In this document: piece after piece, positions 35,211-41,495 of the stretch | Layout: every line of letters starts with the position of its first letter | How positions within the stretch are numbered: position 1 is the first letter of the stretch | Source of the DNA: Burkholderiales bacterium RIFCSPLOWO2_02_FULL_57_36 | Lineage (GTDB): Bacteria > Pseudomonadota > Gammaproteobacteria > Burkholderiales > Burkholderiaceae_D | Length of the DNA: 41,495 nt | NCBI GenBank assembly: GCA_001770855.1 | Contig: MESE01000133.1 | Coordinates: 1-41,495 of the forward strand | Reading direction: 5' to 3' | Translations under genes and position numbers: made by a program | Notes under the pieces: model-generated | Told to the model about the DNA's origin: nothing | The model's input: only the letters and a program-made list of their open reading frames with translations | The model's database searches: none

Positions 35211-35279
35211 TTGAAAAAATCACCAGAAATTCGCATGCCCTACTTGAAACAGCTCTTGCGATCTAACGCGACTTTATGA
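35211..35279 (+). CDS. Possible 22-codon leader peptide coupled to the Tat subunit gene
   Basis: AAAGGAG (35198-35204) sits seven bases before a TTG, which opens a 22-codon frame (starts LKKSPEIRMPYL as written, ends SNATL). Its TGA (35277-35279) overlaps the ATG of the next gene (ATGATG). The next gene has no ribosome binding site of its own, so translation of this short frame may deliver ribosomes to it. It could instead be the remnant of a longer gene. Confidence 0.45.
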   Translation: MKKSPEIRMPYLKQLLRSNATL

Positions 35280-35881
35280 TGAAAACACCCAATCGTGAAA
35301 CCGCGCCGGGGCGCAGGGGGTTCCTCAAAGTGACCGCGGCCGGCGCGCTCGGCATCGCCGTGCTGGGTTACGTGGAGCGGCTGATGCCCGCCGCGCCGCT
35401 GGCCGATGCGAGCGCAAGACGCGTGACCAACCAGCTGTTGTCCGCGACCGAGTTCGACACGCTTGAGGCGGTGGCGCGCATTGTAGTCGGCGCTCCCGAG
35501 GGCCAGCCGAGCACGCGCGACGCGCACACCGCGGAACGCGTGGAGCTGGAACTGACCAAAGCCTGGGGCAAGCTGGCATCCGATGTCAAGGCTGCGCTGA
35601 AAGTGGTCGAGTACCTGCCGGTGTTCTGGGGCGAGGGCGCGCGCTTGACCCGCTTGCCGGTTGACAAGCAAATCCAGATGGTCGAGCGCATGCGACTGCA
35701 CGACAACATGCTGGTGCGAAGCGCCTACAACGGGCTGCGCTTTCTTTGCATCTTTTTCTATTACACCGACTCGCGCACCTGGCAGCGCATCGGCTATTCC
35801 GGCCCGGCGGTTCAGGCCAAGTTTTACGAGGCGGGAAATCGCATCGTCAATCTGCCCAAGATGACTGGAGGTCCAAAGTGA
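35276..35881 (+). CDS. Tat-exported small subunit (gluconate-2-dehydrogenase subunit 3-like) of the GMC dehydrogenase
   Basis: 201 residues. The N-terminus has a twin-arginine signal, RRGFLKVTAAGALGIAVLGY (13-32). The mature region, with LSATEFDTLEAVARIVV and a Tyr/Phe-rich block (LCIFFYYTDSRTWQRIGYSG), resembles the small subunit of membrane-bound GMC dehydrogenases such as gluconate, fructose and FAD-glucose dehydrogenases. In those systems the small subunit carries the catalytic subunit, which has no signal, through the Tat pathway. Its TGA overlaps the GTG of the GMC gene, which supports a complex. It starts from ATG with a possible coupled leader peptide. Confidence 0.8.
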   Translation: MMKTPNRETAPGRRGFLKVTAAGALGIAVLGYVERLMPAAPLADASARRVTNQLLSATEFDTLEAVARIVVGAPEGQPSTRDAHTAERVELELTKAWGKLASDVKAALKVVEYLPVFWGEGARLTRLPVDKQIQMVERMRLHDNMLVRSAYNGLRFLCIFFYYTDSRTWQRIGYSGPAVQAKFYEAGNRIVNLPKMTGGPK

Positions 35882-37425
35882 TTATCGAAGGTAACAAACA
35901 CCAGACGCCGTTGCACATGAGGGCCGACGTCGTCATCATCGGCAGCGGATGCGGCGGCGCAACCGTGGCCAAACTATTGGCCGAGGCCGGCAAGAAGGTC
36001 GTGATCCTGGAGCAGGGCGGCTACTTCCAGGCGCGCAACGGCGATCTCGATCAACTTTCCGACAACATGTGGGCGCGCATCGATGGCGGACGCGGCCTGG
36101 ACACCAGCACCAGCGGCGAAATCGCGCTCATGTACGGCAACTGCGTTGGCGGGGCCAGCGTGCACTACTGGGCGGACAGCTGGCGCATGCCGCGCGACCG
36201 GACCGAGCAGTGGGCTGCCATGGGCGTTTCGGGGCACGGACATGACGTGCTTACGCCGATTTTCGACATCATTGAAAAGGACTTGAACGTCCATTTGCCC
36301 TCGCCGGATTATTTCAACCGGATGAATACGCTGTTCGACGAAGGCGCGCACAAGCTGGGTTGGGAAGTGGAACGCGTGCCCCAGGCTCGCAAGGGCTGCG
36401 TGAAAAGCGGCCACTGCTATCAGGGTTGTTCCTATGACGCCAAGCAAAGCATGCTGGTCACCTATGTGCCCGCGGCCATCGAGAAGGGCGCCACGCTGGT
36501 GTCGGACTGCCGGGTCACCTCGGTCGAACGCAATGCCGGCGGTGCTGTGACCGGGATCAAGGGCCGGCTCGTCGATCGCGCGACCGGCGCCAACCGGGAC
36601 ATCGCCGTGCAGGTCGATGCGCCGGTGGTAGTGCTGGCGGCCGGCGGCTTTGTCTCCGCCGCGCTGTGGCTGCAATGGAAGCTGCCCAACACCCGCAACC
36701 TGGTCGGAAAAAATTTCTTGTGCAATCCGAATACATTCCTGTACGGGCTGTACCCCGAGCCGGTGGAGTTATGGAAGAACATTCCCGCGGCAACCGGCAC
36801 CTCGCGTTTCCGGCTGGCCCAATACGATGCGCAGGGCAAATATGTGGAAGGCGGATATCTGCTGCATCCGAACCAGATCCAGGTCGAGTTCCTGGCGCTG
36901 ACCGTGCCGGGATTTGGCGCCGATCACTTCAAGCTGATGGAGCGCCTGCCGTACATGGGCAGCGCGGTGTCGTGGATCGATGATGAAATGCCCGGCGAAA
37001 TCACGCTGGACGATGCCGGCAACGCCAGCTACAGCTACCAGGTGCGCGGCGTCGACGAGCTCAAGGCGCGCGACAGCATGAAGAAACAAGCCTCCTTGCT
37101 GTTTGCCAGCGGCGCCACCGAAATCATCGTTCCAAACGTCGCCGGTACGCGTTTGCATGGCCTGCGCGACATCGGCCTGCTGGACAAGATTGATCTGAGC
37201 AACGGCAATTACCTGTTTGCGGCGCCGCACCCGGCCGGAGCTCTGCGCATGGGCGACGACCCGGACAAGGCAGTGGTGAAGTCCACGCACGAAGCGCACG
37301 AGGTGCCCGGCCTGTACGTGGCGGACCCCAGCGTTTTCCCGATGCAGCCGAGCGTCGACCCGTCGATGGTCATCATGGCGTTGTCTCACATCGCAGCCAA
37401 AAACATACTTGAAAGGCTTTCATGA
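35878..37425 (+). CDS. GMC-family oxidoreductase with probable Fe-S cluster
   Basis: 515 residues. The FAD motif is VVIIGSGCGGATVAKLLAEAG (GxGxxG at 22-27). Cys174, 180 and 184 in GCVKSGHCYQGC form C-x5-C-x3-C, like the 3Fe-4S motif of FAD-glucose dehydrogenase alpha subunits. The C-terminus has the catalytic His in PHPAGALRMG (about 451) and the closing block VADPSVFPMQPSVDPSMVIMA, where the usual active-site Asn of the NP pair is Asp (about 494). The start is GTG 35878, overlapping the upstream stop (GTGA), with GGAGG seven bases before it; the longer frame lacks support. It should oxidise an alcohol in the periplasm after Tat co-export. Electron acceptor unknown. Confidence 0.88.
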   Translation: MIIEGNKHQTPLHMRADVVIIGSGCGGATVAKLLAEAGKKVVILEQGGYFQARNGDLDQLSDNMWARIDGGRGLDTSTSGEIALMYGNCVGGASVHYWADSWRMPRDRTEQWAAMGVSGHGHDVLTPIFDIIEKDLNVHLPSPDYFNRMNTLFDEGAHKLGWEVERVPQARKGCVKSGHCYQGCSYDAKQSMLVTYVPAAIEKGATLVSDCRVTSVERNAGGAVTGIKGRLVDRATGANRDIAVQVDAPVVVLAAGGFVSAALWLQWKLPNTRNLVGKNFLCNPNTFLYGLYPEPVELWKNIPAATGTSRFRLAQYDAQGKYVEGGYLLHPNQIQVEFLALTVPGFGADHFKLMERLPYMGSAVSWIDDEMPGEITLDDAGNASYSYQVRGVDELKARDSMKKQASLLFASGATEIIVPNVAGTRLHGLRDIGLLDKIDLSNGNYLFAAPHPAGALRMGDDPDKAVVKSTHEAHEVPGLYVADPSVFPMQPSVDPSMVIMALSHIAAKNILERLS

Positions 37426-38225
37426 ACACGGAAAAACGCATGCGCGGCACCGGCGCGGGATTTTGGGGATGGCGTGCGCTGTTCCTCGTATTGACCGTCA
37501 ATTTTCTGGCGACCGTCGGGGCTATCCTGGCCGGCGACTTCGACGAAGCGGGGCTGCCTCCGCGCATGCTGCCGATGGAAATTTTCAACAACGGCATCGA
37601 GGCCTTGCTATGGCTCGCCGTGCTGGTCTTGTCCTTGATGAAAAGGCCGCGCATCGCTCCGGAACTGTGCGTGTTTCTGGCCGGCTTTCTGTGGTTCGAC
37701 GTACTCACCACGCATCCCTTGGTGATGCCGCTTCCGCCGGGGTTTCTATGGTGGGGATCGGCGTTGGCCGTGATCATGCTGGTCGCGGGCCGGACACTGG
37801 TGATGCGTCGCATGTACGCCGGCGATTCGGAACGGCGCGATGCGCTGCTTCCGTTTCCTGCAACCGCGGATGACTTTCGCAAGACCATCTGGCTTTTCGC
37901 TGTCCTTGCGTTCCTGTTTGCAGCCACGGTGTGGTCGCTGCTCAAGGGCGACTATGACCAGACCGGTCTCCCGCTCGTGGTTCTCCCATGGCACGCGGTC
38001 GCGAACGGCATCGAGGCACTGCTTTGGCTGGGCGCGGCGACGTTGATCTGGAAGGGTTCGGCGCGGGAAGCCGGCTGGGTGGGGTTGTTTGCCGCCGGGA
38101 TGTTTTCCTGGGATGCGCTGACCACGGCCTTCTTGCCGAACATGCCGATTCCATGGCAGGCGGTGTGGAGCCCCGTCGTGATCTGCGTGATGCTGGCGGC
38201 AACGAACGGTCTGCGCAAGGTTTGA
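37422..38225 (+). CDS. Integral membrane protein made of two duplicated halves
   Basis: 267 residues, about eight helices. Two halves (about 17-125 and 150-263) share aligned motifs: GDFDEAGLP against GDYDQTGLP, NGIEALLWL in both, WFDVLTTH against SWDALTTA, and P-P-W near the last helix pair. No haem-type His pairs, Cys clusters or transporter signature were found. The ATG overlaps the GMC stop (ATGA), so it is tightly coupled to the oxidoreductase. It could anchor the dehydrogenase to the inner membrane and pass electrons to quinone, in place of a cytochrome c subunit. Family not recognised. Confidence 0.8.
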   Translation: MNTEKRMRGTGAGFWGWRALFLVLTVNFLATVGAILAGDFDEAGLPPRMLPMEIFNNGIEALLWLAVLVLSLMKRPRIAPELCVFLAGFLWFDVLTTHPLVMPLPPGFLWWGSALAVIMLVAGRTLVMRRMYAGDSERRDALLPFPATADDFRKTIWLFAVLAFLFAATVWSLLKGDYDQTGLPLVVLPWHAVANGIEALLWLGAATLIWKGSAREAGWVGLFAAGMFSWDALTTAFLPNMPIPWQAVWSPVVICVMLAATNGLRKV

Positions 38226-38257
38226 AATAAAAACGCTCGCCGGGGATACCCGGCGAG
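38225..38257 (-). terminator. Rho-independent terminator of the tetR gene
   Basis: CTCGCCGGG (38236-38244), loop GATA, CCCGGCGAG (38249-38257). On the minus strand the stem is followed by CGTTTTTATTT, a proper terminator for the tetR gene ending at 38293. It may also slow transcripts coming from the GMC side. Confidence 0.8.
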
Positions 38258-38292
38258 ATATGCAACCGGCCGGAGACTTTAACGGTTTCGCT

Positions 38293-38955
38293 TTATCGGG
38301 GCTTGCCGTTCTGCACGCACAGATCGAGGCAAACCTGTTTCGCCCGGCTCACCAGCAGTTTCATCTTCGGCAAGCTGGCGTCCCCGAAGCAGGTCATTAC
38401 CATCAAACCCTCAATCTGCGCCGCGATCAGCGTGCCTGCAACCGCGGCCTCCTCATCCTTGAATGCGGGCGTTATCTGGCGGACCACATTCTTCAGCAAC
38501 AACCGGTAGTCGGCGGTCATGGCTTCGAGCAATGCGCGCACGCCCGGCTCATGCTGCGCCGAAGCCCACATCTGGAAAAAAAATGCGCGTACATCCGGGC
38601 GTTGCGTTTCCTCCAGCAGATGATCGACGATGATCTGCAATCGCTCGGTGGGACTAAGTTCCTGCGAATCAATCGTGGCTCGGTACTTTTCGATATAGCC
38701 GCTGCCCATTTCCCTCAAGGTCTCGACCAGCAGGATTTCGCGATTCGGGAAATAGTGCTGCACGGTGCTGAGTGAGACCTCCAGCTTCTTTGCAACGCTG
38801 CGTGCCGAGAATGCCGCGTACCCGTCAGACGCGAAGACATCGATCGCCGCCGCGATGACTTCGCGCTTGCGCTGATCGCGTGGTGTTTGCTGCTCAGGCG
38901 CCGCTTCCCGCGGGCCGCCGTCGACTTCGATTATCTGGAATTTCCTGGTTTTCAT
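38293..38955 (-). CDS. TetR-family repressor
   Basis: 220 residues. The N-terminal helix-turn-helix is KREVIAAAIDVFASDGYAAF then SVAKKLEVSLSTVQHYF (about 32-75), followed by a helical ligand-binding domain. The first 25 residues form a tail rich in charged residues. ATG 38955 is the best start, though GGAG touches the ATG, so the ribosome binding site is poor. It is divergent from the AraC gene, with two large palindromes between them. It probably represses the dehydrogenase or AraC gene in the absence of the substrate, possibly a lipid-like molecule. Confidence 0.85.
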   Translation of the reverse strand: MKTRKFQIIEVDGGPREAAPEQQTPRDQRKREVIAAAIDVFASDGYAAFSARSVAKKLEVSLSTVQHYFPNREILLVETLREMGSGYIEKYRATIDSQELSPTERLQIIVDHLLEETQRPDVRAFFFQMWASAQHEPGVRALLEAMTADYRLLLKNVVRQITPAFKDEEAAVAGTLIAAQIEGLMVMTCFGDASLPKMKLLVSRAKQVCLDLCVQNGKPR

Positions 38956-39015
38956 CTCCGGTTCCGTCGTATGTGATGTGGCGCGAATACAGCAAGTTTC
39001 TATCAATCCGAAGGC

Positions 39016-39061
39016 AAAGTGTAAGCCACTTGACCGCACTAGGTCAAGTGACTTACACTTT
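39016..39061. promoter_or_regulatory. Large inverted repeat A in the tetR-araC intergenic region
   Basis: AAAGTGTAAGCCACTTGACC (39016-39035) and GGTCAAGTGACTTACACTTT (39042-39061) are 20-bp arms with one mismatch around GCACTA. It can be seen as two overlapping operators of the (A)GGTCA-type core. It lies about 60-105 bp upstream of the tetR start. Confidence 0.75.
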
Positions 39062-39084
39062 CTAGGTCATATGACCTAGAAAGT
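39057..39084. promoter_or_regulatory. Perfect 28-bp palindrome B in the tetR-araC intergenic region
   Basis: Half-site ACTTTCTAGGTCAT (39057-39070) is followed directly by its exact reverse complement. It overlaps inverted repeat A by five bases and shares the core CTAGGTCA-TGA (also at 39039-39046). It ends 50 bp before the araC start, a fitting place to block or activate that promoter. Confidence 0.8.
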
Positions 39085-39133
39085 CGATTGTGCGACTTCA
39101 AGCCATTGTTTGCCACACTACCAGGATCCCATC

Positions 39134-40249
39134 ATGAATTGGACAGGAAAAATTCAAGTATCGCTCGATGACAAGAGTTTCGCGAGTACCGAGGCATGCG
39201 TGATCGTCGGCTTGTTCGCCGAGCTAGGCGTGAATCGCGACATGTTGCTACGCGAGGCGGCATTGGCCTCGGATACGTTTTATGCGCCTCAATTCCTGAT
39301 CACGCTACAGCAGCAGATGCGGCTGCATGCTGCCGGGCTGCGGTGCGGAGATTGGCCGGAATTCAGCCTGAAGGCGGGTTCGCGTCTTCATCTGACCGCG
39401 TATGGCATCGTCGGATATGCGATGCTCAGCAGTTCCAATCTCGATCATGCGCTGCAGGTCGCACGCGATTACGCGCCCTTGCTCAACATGAAGTTTGCCA
39501 TTGATCATCGGGTCGTCGGGACTGATGCAGTCATCGGATTCAAAGACATCCTGCCTTTCGCCGGCAGCGATCGCCGCCATGCCATGGAGCTCGAAATCGC
39601 CAAAACCGTCAGGCTGCTGCGCGATGTTCTTGGTGACGATTTCACGCCGCATGAAATCCGGGTCGATTTTCCGTCCCCGGCACAAACCTGGTGCGAACGG
39701 CTGCTGGGTTGTCCGATGCGTTGCAACGCGGGGATCAATGAAATCCGCTTCGACGCCAGACTGCTGACAGGGTCATTGCCGCAGGCGCAGGCGTTTACCT
39801 ATCACAACTGCCTGCAAATCTGCGACAGCATGATGGAAGGACTCGCGCAAGCGCGCGAACTGCCGAACCATATCAAGCGCATGCTGCTTAATGCGAATGG
39901 CCGCATCATCACGCTGCCCGAAGTGGCCGATCAACTATGCATGTCGCCCAGAACGCTGCGGCGCCGGCTCGAATCGGAGAATACTTCCTATCTGAAAATC
40001 GCGGAAGAAGTACGCAAGACGATGGCGGTTCGTTATCTGTCGACCACATCGCTTACGACAGAAATCATAGCCGAACGACTCGGCTATAGCGATGCCGCCA
40101 ATTTTCGGCATGCGTTCAAACGATGGACCGGGCATTCACCGCGCCAGTTTCGTCTAACTCACGGCGCTGCGCCGCAGCTGCCACGGGCATTGCGATCGAG
40201 GACGACAGACTTTATCAAACCATCTCTTTCCGGTTTGGCGGCGTACTAA
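39134..40249 (+). CDS. AraC-family regulator with Arabinose_bd-type N-terminal domain
   Basis: 371 residues. The N-terminal domain (about 20-215) matches the OruR/ArgR-like AraC subfamily (AYGIVGYAMLSSSNLDHALQ). The C-terminal DNA-binding domain (about 265-350) has two helix-turn-helix motifs, LPEVADQLCMSPRTLRRRL and IIAERLGYSDAANFRHAFKRW, plus GHSPRQFR. ATG 39134 is supported by AGGA seven bases upstream. It is divergent from tetR. It probably activates the envelope/dehydrogenase genes or the NmrA-like gene downstream in response to a small hydrophobic ligand. Confidence 0.88.
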   Translation: MNWTGKIQVSLDDKSFASTEACVIVGLFAELGVNRDMLLREAALASDTFYAPQFLITLQQQMRLHAAGLRCGDWPEFSLKAGSRLHLTAYGIVGYAMLSSSNLDHALQVARDYAPLLNMKFAIDHRVVGTDAVIGFKDILPFAGSDRRHAMELEIAKTVRLLRDVLGDDFTPHEIRVDFPSPAQTWCERLLGCPMRCNAGINEIRFDARLLTGSLPQAQAFTYHNCLQICDSMMEGLAQARELPNHIKRMLLNANGRIITLPEVADQLCMSPRTLRRRLESENTSYLKIAEEVRKTMAVRYLSTTSLTTEIIAERLGYSDAANFRHAFKRWTGHSPRQFRLTHGAAPQLPRALRSRTTDFIKPSLSGLAAY

Positions 40250-40418
40250 GGACTTGCTCAAGCCGACTCAGGCAACCTGGTGGCGTTCCCAACGTCCGTG
40301 CCTGGATTGCGCCGGAATCTGTCCGCACGCCACATTTTATTGACCCCGCTTCACCGTGCCAACGGCAGCCGCAACGATTATCGTTATGCCAATACTCGTT
40401 ATCGGAAAAAGGAATGAA

Positions 40419-41321
40419 ATGACAAAGATATTAATCATCGGCGCAACCGGCAACATCGGCAGCCTGACGGCAGCAGCGCTTGCGGCCCGTTATCCGGAGA
40501 AATCGCTGCGCTTGACAAGCAGTCGGGCCAGCGGCTGCGCGCAGTTGCGGGAACAATATCCAGCCGCGGAAATCATGTGCGCCGACTGGTACGACCTCAC
40601 CAGCCTGACGGCGGCCATGCAAGGGGTCGAGAAAGTGTTCGTGGTGACGCCGGACTTTGTCACTGACGAACTGGTCGCGACGAACAACATGATCGGCGCG
40701 GCGAAGGCGGCGCCCGGCTTGCTGCAAATGCTGCGCATGATTACCATGCCGCCGGGCCTCACAGCGGCTGATCTGGAACCTGAAGTGTTAGCCACCCGTT
40801 GCGGCGCGAATTTGAGCGTCGTGGCCAAACCGCTGCTGGATGCGAGCGGCTTGCCGGTCACGTATATCAATGTCGCGTCCTGGATCATGTTCAACCTGCC
40901 ATGGTTTCTCGCGGAAGAGGTGAGGGCAACGCGCCGCCTGGCAATGCCGGCGAAATCGAACACGCCGCGCCTGTGGCTGTCCGAAGCTGATATCGCGGAA
41001 GCCGCGGCGAAGATTCTGGCGGATGATGCCGCGCTGCATTTAGGCAAGGAATACATGATCACCGGTTCGCGGCGCTATGCATTTCAAGACGTTGCGGACA
41101 TGTTGAGCGAAGTGCTGGGAGAGAACGTTTCGTATGCCGATGACGATGCGGCATTTCGCAGGACGATGGGAGAGAATTTCAACACGATCATGACCTATTT
41201 CAAACATGAAACGCGTGATTACGCACATCTCATGCCGACCGACACATTCAGGCAATTGGTTGGACGCGCGCCGGTCGAATTGTCCGACTACCTGCAAACC
41301 AACAAGGCCATGTTCATCTGA
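40419..41321 (+). CDS. NmrA-like NAD(P)-binding oxidoreductase
   Basis: 300 residues of the atypical short-chain dehydrogenase type. The N-terminal Rossmann motif is ILIIGATGNIGSLTAAAL, and the second strand EIMCADWYD (Asp) suits NAD(P). VFVVTPDFVTDE and the ADIAEAAAKIL block are typical of NmrA/ergot-type reductases. The Tyr-x3-Lys catalytic dyad of classical SDRs is not evident, so it may be a redox sensor or an isomerase or reductase. ATG 40419 follows AAAAGGA. The gene is 169 bp downstream of araC in the same direction, followed by a hairpin. Confidence 0.8.
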   Translation: MTKILIIGATGNIGSLTAAALAARYPEKSLRLTSSRASGCAQLREQYPAAEIMCADWYDLTSLTAAMQGVEKVFVVTPDFVTDELVATNNMIGAAKAAPGLLQMLRMITMPPGLTAADLEPEVLATRCGANLSVVAKPLLDASGLPVTYINVASWIMFNLPWFLAEEVRATRRLAMPAKSNTPRLWLSEADIAEAAAKILADDAALHLGKEYMITGSRRYAFQDVADMLSEVLGENVSYADDDAAFRRTMGENFNTIMTYFKHETRDYAHLMPTDTFRQLVGRAPVELSDYLQTNKAMFI

Positions 41322-41349
41322 CCTTGTCCGATCGGCTCGCGCGACCCGT

Positions 41350-41377
41350 ACTCCGGCGGGCAGCATGCCGCCGGAGT
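41350..41377 (+). terminator. Hairpin after the NmrA-like gene
   Basis: ACTCCGGCGG (41350-41359) pairs with CCGCCGGAGT (41368-41377), a perfect 10-bp stem 28 bp after the stop codon. It lacks a T-run, so it is a weak or rho-dependent terminator, or a stabilising hairpin. Confidence 0.45.
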
Positions 41378-41407
41378 TCCACGCCCCCTTTGCCGTACAT
41401 CAGGTAA

Positions 41408-41495
41408 TGTAGTGGTCTAATTTGCACGGACACCTCGATAGGTGGAAAATCCACCACCAGAGGAATCGCAAATGAGAAAACCACGTAAAACCGTC
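41408..41495 (+). mobile_element. Probable left end of an insertion sequence (continues past window)
   Basis: TGTAGTGGTCTAATTT at 41408 begins with TG, as IS3-family ends do. AGAGGA is then followed by an ATG at 41472, whose first codons (MRKPRKTV) are basic like an OrfA start. Only eight codons are in the window. A short hairpin GGTGG-CCACC (41441-41455) precedes it. Family assignment is from resemblance only. Confidence 0.45.

Overview
The window looks like a chromosomal stretch of a betaproteobacterium, most likely Burkholderiales and perhaps Oxalobacteraceae. This is inferred from moderately high GC content, dense GGDEF/EAL and hybrid-kinase signalling, a three-polypeptide 2-oxoglutarate oxidoreductase of the type known from Azoarcus, and a DUF1329/DUF1302/RND/YCF48 envelope gene set. 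No rRNA, tRNA or CRISPR was seen. The genus cannot be fixed from the sequence alone.

Layout, left to right. (1) 1-1941: the 3' end of a very repetitive GLUG/MBG-type surface adhesin. (2) 2067-2888: a sulfotransferase. (3) 3118-8050, minus strand: an operon for a KorAB-type 2-oxoacid oxidoreductase with an FAD/Fe-S NAD(P)H subunit, followed by a rhodanese remnant; an FNR/ANR-like box lies upstream. (4) 8609-10236: the 3' stump of an EAL gene abutting a DUF1326-DUF2182 pair. (5) 10643-20594, minus strand: a signalling block made of a hybrid kinase with Hpt, a three-PAS kinase, a double receiver and an REC-GAF-GAF-PAS-GGDEF-EAL protein, with an orphan PstS-like protein whose ligand site has diverged. 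(6) 20853-23915: small genes, including a 24-residue membrane peptide, a Yip1-family protein, small proteins transcribed divergently from a LexA-type SOS box, and a MerR regulator with a quinone-reductase-like flavoprotein.

(7) 24013-41321 is the most interesting region. It appears to encode a cell-envelope system for a hydrophobic substrate. The parts are an aldehyde dehydrogenase, periplasmic DUF1329, outer-membrane DUF1302, an MMPL/RND transporter, a YCF48 beta-propeller, a Tat-exported small subunit, a GMC oxidoreductase with a probable Fe-S cluster, and a membrane protein made of two duplicated halves. TetR and AraC regulators flank a pair of nested palindromes, and an NmrA-like reductase follows. 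Inferred chemistry: the substrate alcohol is oxidised in the periplasm by the GMC enzyme, the aldehyde is oxidised further by the ALDH, and DUF1302, DUF1329, RND and YCF48 move the lipophilic compound across the envelope.

This gene set is split between DUF1302 and RND by an AT-richer islet (about 29463-31800). The islet holds a nucleotidyltransferase-fold protein (GSU2403 type) fused to a KfrB-like domain, preceded by a 48-bp-periodic dyad array, and a truncated hipA. A decayed cytochrome c sits just upstream of the ALDH. The right edge appears to enter an insertion sequence.
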